DNA of 64,000 nt from the NCBI RefSeq assembly GCF_020687165.1, contig NZ_JAJEQC010000002.1; one strand, written 5' to 3'. Shown here piece by piece: positions 59,223-64,000 of the stretch (position 1 is the stretch's first letter; every line of letters starts with the position of its first letter). The notes under the pieces were generated by a model, which saw nothing but the letters and a program-made list of their open reading frames with translations, was not told the DNA's origin and searched no databases. Source of the stretch: Hominenteromicrobium mulieris. Its GTDB lineage: Bacteria > Bacillota > Clostridia > Oscillospirales > Acutalibacteraceae. The position numbers and the translations under genes were made by a program.

Positions 59223-60272
59223 ATGAACAAAAGTCAAATGGCAAAGCTTGCGGCAGCGGCCGGTGTGAACGGCCTTATGTATGACCCGAATGCAGAGGGC
59301 GTTTTCGGCAATGTGCAGGGGTATACCGTCACCATTATGCCGAACGCCAACAACCGTGTCTACTATATGCTTTCGCTTTCGGTCTCGCGCATGGGCATGG
59401 CGCCGAACCCCGCGGATTTCAAACCGCTCGAGAAAATGAATAAGGTTTTGAGCGGCTGTACCGTGCAGCGTTTCCGCGTCAATTTCCTTGTGAAGCTCTC
59501 CGGAAATAAAGATAAAATGGCAGAGGCCCTGCACAGTGCGCTTGATACGCTCATCACGTTCCTCAGAACAAACGGGTATACAAATTGCTGCGAGCATTGC
59601 GGTCGCCCGGAGGGCGTAGACGCCTACACCGTCTCCGGCAACGCGTACCTTTTGTGTGAACCGTGCTTCGGGCAGGTCAGCGAAGCCGCCGCGCAGCAGA
59701 ACCAGACAAAAATGCAGAAGCAGGAGCAGGTTTTGCCCGGCATCGTGGGTGCGCTCATCGGTTCGCTTATCGGCGCCGTCGTCATCGTCATTGTCGGTCA
59801 GCTCGGCTACGTCGCCGCCGTTTCCGGCCTTGTCATGGCCATCTGCACGTTAAAGGGCTACGAAATGCTCGGCAAAAAGCTCGGCACACCGGGCATCATC
59901 ATTTCCTGCGTTTTGATGCTCCTGATGATCTTCCTTGCGTATCAGGCCGATTGGTCAATCACCGCGGCGCAGTTCTATGAGACCGATTTTTTCACCGCGT
60001 TCCGCGCCATGATGGATCTTATCAAAGAAGGCTATGTCGATTCCGGCGATTACTTCGGCGGCCTTGCACAGGTCTATCTCTTCGCCGTCATCGGTGCCGT
60101 GCCTACCATCATCGCCATGGCAAAGGGCGCAAAGCACATGGTCACCACCGCCAAAATGCGCAGCGCCTACGCACCTGTTTCGGCACCCGCAGCGGCTTCC
60201 GTGCAGATGCCCGTGCAGCCCGCTTCTTCGCCCACTGCTCCGCAGAACGTCGAAAAAGACATCGAAAAGTAA
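59223..60272 (+). CDS. Membrane protein with a central zinc ribbon
   Basis: A 349-residue protein I cannot assign to a named family. Residues 1-115 form a soluble domain, residues 123-148 a zinc ribbon (CEHC at 123-126 and CEPC at 145-148), and then several membrane segments follow: about 172-210, 223-241 and 285-305. A Pro/Ala-rich tail ends the protein. TTGGAGGAT lies before the ATG. It directly follows the DUF362 remnant. Its cytoplasmic domain may bind metal or protein. Confidence 0.75.
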   Translation: MNKSQMAKLAAAAGVNGLMYDPNAEGVFGNVQGYTVTIMPNANNRVYYMLSLSVSRMGMAPNPADFKPLEKMNKVLSGCTVQRFRVNFLVKLSGNKDKMAEALHSALDTLITFLRTNGYTNCCEHCGRPEGVDAYTVSGNAYLLCEPCFGQVSEAAAQQNQTKMQKQEQVLPGIVGALIGSLIGAVVIVIVGQLGYVAAVSGLVMAICTLKGYEMLGKKLGTPGIIISCVLMLLMIFLAYQADWSITAAQFYETDFFTAFRAMMDLIKEGYVDSGDYFGGLAQVYLFAVIGAVPTIIAMAKGAKHMVTTAKMRSAYAPVSAPAAASVQMPVQPASSPTAPQNVEKDIEK

Positions 60273-60284
60273 AATTCAAAAACC

Positions 60285-60328
60285 ATCGCCCGCAGGCAAC
60301 CGTTTTCCGTGCCTGCGGGCGATTTTTT
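60285..60328. terminator. Terminator after the zinc-ribbon membrane protein gene
   Basis: ATCGCCCGCAGGCA (60285-60298) and TGCCTGCGGGCGAT (60310-60323) pair perfectly, with six T on the plus strand. It may also serve the minus-strand genes. Confidence 0.9.
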
Positions 60329-60611
60329 ACGTCTTTTTGTTCTGATTTTTGAGCTTTTCGGCCTCTGCCTGCGCTTTTTTTAACTGCTCCTGTGCAAGCT
60401 TGGCGCGCTTCATTGCGTCTTCCATTTTCTGTGCGGCACGCTCCGCTCGCTTTTGGGCTTCCTCCACGCGCTGCCGCGCTTCTTCGGCTTCCTTTTGCGC
60501 TTCCTCCGCCTTGCGCCGCGCTTCTTCCGCGAGATGTCTTTCTTCGTCTGCATCGGGATTTTGCACGGTGTCCTGTACGGGTTCAGGCGCAAGTTTAATA
60601 TTCAAGCTCAA
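60327..60611 (-). CDS. Small alanine/glutamate-rich coiled-coil protein
   Basis: The frame encodes up to 94 residues, of which about residues 22-90 are a continuous charged helix of the form EEARRKAEEAQ with heptad periodicity. The start is uncertain: TTG 60611 would overlap the galactosidase end by 17 bases, while GTG 60566 is another choice with AGGA before it. The strongly biased composition could also come from low-complexity DNA. No function is assigned. Confidence 0.45.
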   Translation of the reverse strand: MSLNIKLAPEPVQDTVQNPDADEERHLAEEARRKAEEAQKEAEEARQRVEEAQKRAERAAQKMEDAMKRAKLAQEQLKKAQAEAEKLKNQNKKT

Positions 60612-62733
60612 AAATTCTGGCGCAGATGGGGGCGGGGAGATCTACCGTCAGCGTGCCCTTCTCCGGGTTCCATGCGCATTTCGTGTTGTGGTTTGCGGGG
60701 TATGCGCAGCGCACATTTACGTGCTCGTTGCCGCGCAGGAAATCTACGGGCAGCGTGCAGCGGCCGTCCGGCGCGCCGCGTCTCCACACGGTGATGTACG
60801 CTTTGTGCGCGGTTTTAAGGCCCAGTGAGACCCACGTGTCCGCAAAGTGCGACGTACCGAGCGGCCAGAACGGCAGCGCGCGCTTGATGTCGCCGCGGAT
60901 TGTCTTGTAATAATCGAGCGCTTCCTTGACAAGCGTGAAGTCCTCCTCGGGAATTTCCGCCAAATGACCGCTCTGGTGGATGCGCTGCATCAGTGCGTTG
61001 CACATGTTAAATACGGCTTCCTCGCGTCCGCCGCCTTTCATCGGGTAGCTCCAAATGGCGCTCTGCTCCGGCGTCAGACCCGAGGGCGCGTTCGCCGCAA
61101 TGGACGCATAGCGCAGGTAGTCCTCCTGGTCGCTCGTAGACTGAATGCTGTGGCGCGAGAGCATCGCGTAGTCGATGCGCATGCCGCCCGAGGAACAGTT
61201 TTCAATCACAAGGTCGGGGTAGCGGGCAAAGACGGAATCGAGCCAAGCAAGATATGCGCGCTCGTGCCCGAGTAAACCGTCGCCCACGCTGTCGGCGTTT
61301 AATTCCGTGCCGATGCCCGGCTCAATGTTGTAATCCATCTTGATGTAGCCTACGTGGTAGTCGCGCACAAGGCGGTCAACGACCTCGTTTGCGTGTTCCA
61401 CGACCTCCGGGTTGCGGAAATCGAGCTGCCAGCGGCTGCGGTCGTGCACCTTTTTGCCGTGGCGTGTGAAGAACCAGTCCGGGTGCACGCGCGCGGCCTT
61501 CGGGCAGCAAATGCCCATTACTTCAATTTCGAGCCACACGCCCGGGATCATGCCCTTCGAGCGGATGTAGTCCATCACTTCCTCAAGGCCGTTTGGGAAA
61601 CGTTCCTTACTCGGCAGCCATTCGCCCACGTTGTCCCACCAGAAGCCGTCCGCGTACCAGCCTGCGTCCACGCAGAAGTATTCGCAGCCCGCCTTGTGCG
61701 CCGCGTCGATGAGCGGCAGCTCTTTCGCCGTTGTCGGGTTGCCCCACAGGCAGTTCATGTAGTCGTTGAAAATGACGCACAGCTTCTCGTTGTCCGCATT
61801 TTTGCGGCGAATCATGCGGCGGTACTTCGTCAGCTCGCCCATGGCGTCATCAAATTTGCCGAGTGTGGAGCCTACGCACACCGGCACTGTCGTGAATGTT
61901 TCGCCCGGCTGCAAATTCTTCCACCAGTGCGATTCCGTTTCCGTCGGGCCGCTTAACTGAATGTAGAAGTTGCCCATCTGGTCGCTGATCTCCCAGTGCC
62001 ACGAGCCGTTGTGCTCAATCTGCCAGAATAAATTGGAGCCCGTTTCCGTGTTTTCAAGCAGACCCATCGGCAGGTATTCCTTTGTAGACCAGTTGCCGAT
62101 GTTCGTCGCACCAATCACCTTAGAGGAGCGCTGAATTTCCTCGGGCTGGCAGCGGGCGAGACCCAGCTGCGGGAAAGTGTAGCTTTCCCACTGCATTTCG
62201 CGCTGCCAGCCGTTGTGCGGGTACCAGACGCGCATTTTGTCGTCGGTCGAAAGCATACCCTCTTTTTCGATGCCGGTGAGGGCAAAGGAGGAAACGTATT
62301 CCAGTCCCTGCGGCTCTGTGCCGACATTTTTCACGTCCGTCCAGCAGCGTACAGCCTGAACGCCGTTATAAAACTGCATGTGCGAAATCGTTTCAATGCC
62401 GCAGATCTTATCTTCCATGTGGATTTCCAGCTTGCGGCCGAACTCGTTGTGCTTGTCCGCAAAATAGACGAGCTTCATGCGGTCGCCGGGGCTTGTGGAA
62501 ATGTATTTGTTGCCGTGGCGCTCGCCCGGTCGGTTCTGCCCGGAGATCATAATTTCCAAGAGATTGTATCGCTCGGTGTTCAGGCGCAAGCCGCCCGTTT
62601 CGCGGTCGTGCACGTGCAGCAGACTGCGCTCGTCAAAGGGGAGCGCAGAGAAGTGCAGCAGCTTGCAGCCGAAATCTTCCGTCTTTTCAAAAACGAGATG
62701 CAGCCCGTTTTCGTCAATTTGAATCAAATCCAT
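60595..62733 (-). CDS. Alpha-galactosidase, GH36 family
   Basis: A 712-residue cytoplasmic glycosidase that removes alpha-galactosyl groups from raffinose-type sugars. An N-terminal beta-supersandwich domain is followed by the barrel. The nucleophile Asp467 lies in YIKMDYN and the acid/base Asp521 in CSSGGMRIDYAML. Substrate residues WY and WWDN near 359-368 are present. ATG 62733 has GGAAAGG upstream; the open frame to 62850 runs through the promoter. It lacks a sugar transporter next door; the importer near 21 kb could be relevant. Confidence 0.93.
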   Translation of the reverse strand: MDLIQIDENGLHLVFEKTEDFGCKLLHFSALPFDERSLLHVHDRETGGLRLNTERYNLLEIMISGQNRPGERHGNKYISTSPGDRMKLVYFADKHNEFGRKLEIHMEDKICGIETISHMQFYNGVQAVRCWTDVKNVGTEPQGLEYVSSFALTGIEKEGMLSTDDKMRVWYPHNGWQREMQWESYTFPQLGLARCQPEEIQRSSKVIGATNIGNWSTKEYLPMGLLENTETGSNLFWQIEHNGSWHWEISDQMGNFYIQLSGPTETESHWWKNLQPGETFTTVPVCVGSTLGKFDDAMGELTKYRRMIRRKNADNEKLCVIFNDYMNCLWGNPTTAKELPLIDAAHKAGCEYFCVDAGWYADGFWWDNVGEWLPSKERFPNGLEEVMDYIRSKGMIPGVWLEIEVMGICCPKAARVHPDWFFTRHGKKVHDRSRWQLDFRNPEVVEHANEVVDRLVRDYHVGYIKMDYNIEPGIGTELNADSVGDGLLGHERAYLAWLDSVFARYPDLVIENCSSGGMRIDYAMLSRHSIQSTSDQEDYLRYASIAANAPSGLTPEQSAIWSYPMKGGGREEAVFNMCNALMQRIHQSGHLAEIPEEDFTLVKEALDYYKTIRGDIKRALPFWPLGTSHFADTWVSLGLKTAHKAYITVWRRGAPDGRCTLPVDFLRGNEHVNVRCAYPANHNTKCAWNPEKGTLTVDLPAPICARIFELEY

Positions 62734-62790
62734 AGTATAAGCCTTTCCGCAGATAAATCTGCTGTAATCTATGCTGAGTTGTCTGTACAA

Positions 62791-62819
62791 ATAGTAGCAC
62801 AATCGGAGAGGCTTTTCAA
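62791..62819 (-). promoter_or_regulatory. Sigma-A promoter of the GH36 gene
   Basis: On the minus strand TTGAAA (62814-62819) and TACTAT (62791-62796) have a 17-base spacer. Confidence 0.6.
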
Positions 62820-62824
62820 GGGGA

Positions 62825-63145
62825 TTATCGGTCGCGGCTTTGCTCCGCATGCATGCCGAGCGCAGAATACTGCAAAACGTGCGAAAGTCGTGCCGAAGCC
62901 TTTTGCAGGTGCTTGCACACCGTGCCGCGCGTCAGGTGAAGCTCGTCCGCAATCTCCTGCATTGTCAGCTGCTCACCGTAGTAAAGCTGCACGCAGTCGC
63001 GCTGGCGGTCAGTCAGCTCATTGCCGATGGCGCGCCGCAGCAAAACCTGCGCTTCTAAAAGCTCATTTTTGTTTGTCTCTGCGCCGATGCGGCTGAGTAG
63101 CTTCGCCCGCCGTGCACCGGCGGAAAGGGGCTTATATCCGCTCAC
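62825..63145 (-). CDS. Sigma-70 region 4-like HTH protein
   Basis: A 106-residue protein with a helix-turn-helix of the sigma region 4/LuxR type: LTDRQRDCVQLYYGEQLTM near 43-61, then EIADELHLTRGTVCKHLQKA. It has no region 2, so it is not a complete sigma factor. GTG 63145 has GGAGG 8 bases upstream. Its start overlaps the end of the upstream 67-residue gene by 4 bases. LexA-type sites flank the operon promoter, which suggests DNA damage control. Similar small HTH proteins are known from mobile elements. Confidence 0.78.
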   Translation of the reverse strand: MSGYKPLSAGARRAKLLSRIGAETNKNELLEAQVLLRRAIGNELTDRQRDCVQLYYGEQLTMQEIADELHLTRGTVCKHLQKASARLSHVLQYSALGMHAEQSRDR

Positions 63146-63345
63146 GAAACCGCCCTCCTTCCGCGCTTTTGCAGCGCATGGCCTGTTACAAGACACTCCA
63201 AATACATGGTGTAAAGCATCTGCACACGCTGGGCCTGCTCGCCTGCAATGTCATAGTCGCGTTCGGCGCGGATGACGAGCAGCCGCCGTTTGATGCGCTC
63301 CGCCTCATCCAAATACTCCTGTCCCCAGGAAATGTAATCGTTCAC
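63142..63345 (-). CDS. Small 67-residue protein, partner of the HTH gene
   Basis: The start is GTG 63345, with AAAGGA 12 bases upstream, a long spacing. The protein is charged and probably helical (YLDEAERIKRRLLVIRAERD near 11-30) and has no membrane segment. I do not recognise the family. Its end overlaps the HTH gene start in a GTGA junction, so the two are coupled. Confidence 0.6.
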   Translation of the reverse strand: MNDYISWGQEYLDEAERIKRRLLVIRAERDYDIAGEQAQRVQMLYTMYLECLVTGHALQKRGRRAVS

Positions 63346-63375
63346 TTGCAGTCACGATCCTTTCGTTTCGAAATA

Positions 63376-63387
63376 GAACATGTGTTC
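63376..63387. promoter_or_regulatory. LexA-type box downstream of the HTH operon start
   Basis: GAACATGTGTTC fits the Gram-positive LexA/DinR consensus GAAC-N4-GTTC, flanked by A and G. It lies just past the predicted transcription start. Confidence 0.7.
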
Positions 63388-63397
63388 GTCAGCTCTC

Positions 63398-63426
63398 ATC
63401 ATAAACAAAAATTTCCGAAATGTCAA
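63398..63426 (-). promoter_or_regulatory. Sigma-A promoter of the HTH operon
   Basis: On the minus strand consensus TTGACA (63421-63426) and TATGAT (63398-63403) have a 17-base spacer. Confidence 0.85.
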
Positions 63427-63435
63427 TCGAACACG

Positions 63436-63447
63436 GAACAAATGTTC
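63436..63447. promoter_or_regulatory. Second LexA-type box, upstream of the -35
   Basis: GAACAAATGTTC again fits GAAC-N4-GTTC. It lies 10 bases upstream of the -35 box, so the two boxes bracket the promoter with centres about 60 bases apart. Confidence 0.65.
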
Positions 63448-63450
63448 AAA

Positions 63451-63490
63451 AGATGTCCTACGATGTCCTATAATGTCCTGCGATGTCCGC
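63451..63490. repeat. Four 10-bp direct repeats upstream of the HTH operon
   Basis: Units AGATGTCCTA, CGATGTCCTA, TAATGTCCTG and CGATGTCCGC follow without gaps; all share ATGTCC. The 10-base period places them on one face of the helix. Confidence 0.8.
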
Positions 63491-63549
63491 TTTTCTGCAT
63501 ATTTATATGGAATTATTTACATTTTGGGGCTGTTATTTTGCGCTTTTTT

Positions 63550-63565
63550 GATATATAATAAAGGT
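63550..63565 (+). promoter_or_regulatory. Probable -10 region of the last gene
   Basis: A TATATAATAAAG stretch lies about 65 bases before the ATG at 63623 and contains TATAAT. No good -35 box is seen at 17 bases. Confidence 0.45.
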
Positions 63566-63622
63566 GTATTTAAACTTGAAATAACTGAACGCCTTGGCGT
63601 TTTGACCAAAAGGAGTTTTACC

Positions 63623-64000
63623 ATGAACTTTTTGAAGAATATCTCGGCCGCATTTAAGACCGCCGGCGGCGCCGTACAGAGTGCTGTGAAAGTGGTAGAG
63701 GAAAAGAACCGCCGCACTGCGCTCATGAATCGCCTGCGCACCGTTATCCGCTGTGAGGAAAAGGCAGAGGAGCGCGCCTATCTCGCTCTCGGCCGCTACT
63801 ACTACCACAACCTGCGCGATGCAGAGAACACCGTTACGGAGCCGTACTGCATCGATATTGAAGCCGCCCAGAAGCGCATCGATGCCGCTGTGGAGAAGCT
63901 GGAAGCCCTGACCCGTGAGGGTGACAGCGAAGCGGAAGAAGAGGAGATCACCCTTGATGACGTGCAGGAGTACACTCCCACGCCGGAAGAGGAAAAGGAA
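63623..64000 (+). CDS. Acidic protein of unknown function, cut by the window end
   Basis: The frame starts at ATG 63623 with AAAAGGAG 8 bases upstream and is open at the right edge, giving 126 codons so far. The N-terminal 25 residues are amphipathic and lack acidic residues (FLKNISAAFKTAGGAVQSAV); a helical middle (AEERAYLALGRYYYHNL) follows; the end is very rich in Glu. No family is recognised. Confidence 0.75.
   Translation, partial: MNFLKNISAAFKTAGGAVQSAVKVVEEKNRRTALMNRLRTVIRCEEKAEERAYLALGRYYYHNLRDAENTVTEPYCIDIEAAQKRIDAAVEKLEALTREGDSEAEEEEITLDDVQEYTPTPEEEKE

Noticed and set aside
60327..60611. Coiled-coil frame as a certain gene
   Set aside because: Kept only at low confidence because the start is unclear and low-complexity DNA often leaves long open frames.
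62825..63345. Prophage module at the HTH pair
   Set aside because: No structural, integrase or replication genes are near; only the small HTH resembles mobile element proteins.
1..64000. CRISPR array
   Set aside because: The tandem repeats found (20-bp, 10-bp and 81-bp units) have no unique spacers between them and no cas genes nearby.

Overview
The window looks like a chromosomal segment of a low- to mid-GC Gram-positive anaerobe of the class Clostridia, most likely an Oscillospiraceae/Ruminococcaceae-type gut bacterium. The reasons are the short eukaryote/archaeal-type ProS with a C-terminal zinc domain, the ylxM-ffh-rpsP-khpA-rimM-trmD operon, a CBS/DRTGG-containing family II pyrophosphatase, a DUF4317 protein, strong AGGAGG ribosome binding sites, consensus sigma-A promoters with 17-bp spacers, and Bacillus/Clostridium-type LexA boxes. 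This assignment rests on gene content and style, not on a database search.

Layout. 0.2-4.7 kb (minus): a sugar isomerase/oxidoreductase pair, proS and acpP. 4.8-13.8 kb (plus): a nearly complete aromatic amino acid cluster, aroE-aroK | aroF-tyrA-aroB-aroA-aroC-pheA-GNAT. It covers DAHP to phenylpyruvate and hydroxyphenylpyruvate and lacks only 3-dehydroquinate dehydratase. 13.9-18.2 kb: an AraC regulator divergent from an MFS transporter broken by an in-frame TGA, a CBS pyrophosphatase and tRNA-Ala(CGC). 18.2-27.5 kb: a GH13 alpha-glucosidase and a five-gene OppABCDF-type ABC importer, probably for oligosaccharides or peptides, behind a long hairpin-rich leader. 27.6-34.0 kb: MATE exporter, GluQ, DUF4317, M42 peptidase and threonine aldolase, with small gene remnants in the gaps. 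34.4-38.2 kb: the SRP/ribosome maturation operon. 38.4-42.4 kb: HPr, uvrC, rsmD, coaD and a coiled-coil protein. 43.0-54.6 kb: a division and cell wall cluster (rsmH, ftsL, PBP, mraY, ftsW, murG, murA, ftsQ, ftsZ) that lacks murB-F and ftsA. 54.7-64.0 kb: VOC protein, CDF transporter, PepD, glycosyltransferase, a truncated DUF362 gene, a zinc-ribbon membrane protein, GH36 alpha-galactosidase, a small pair with a sigma-like HTH protein, and an acidic protein cut by the window edge.

Main observations. (1) The aroF operon has a complete-looking ribosome-mediated attenuator: a consensus promoter, a 33-codon leader peptide with 5 Phe and 3 Tyr codons, a segment over the leader stop codon that can pair with the 5' arm of the terminator, and an intrinsic terminator before aroF. 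No T-box consensus was found. (2) The promoter of the small HTH pair near 63.4 kb is flanked by two LexA-type boxes and followed upstream by four in-phase 10-bp direct repeats, which suggests SOS control. (3) A dispersed element made of hairpins in series occurs at 30.4 kb and 42.5 kb with compensatory changes, and partly at position 1-80. (4) There is a 4 x 20-bp tandem repeat at 18.35 kb, four consecutive hairpins before the ABC operon, a recent 81-bp duplication in ftsQ, and overlapping back-to-back aroE/acpP promoters.
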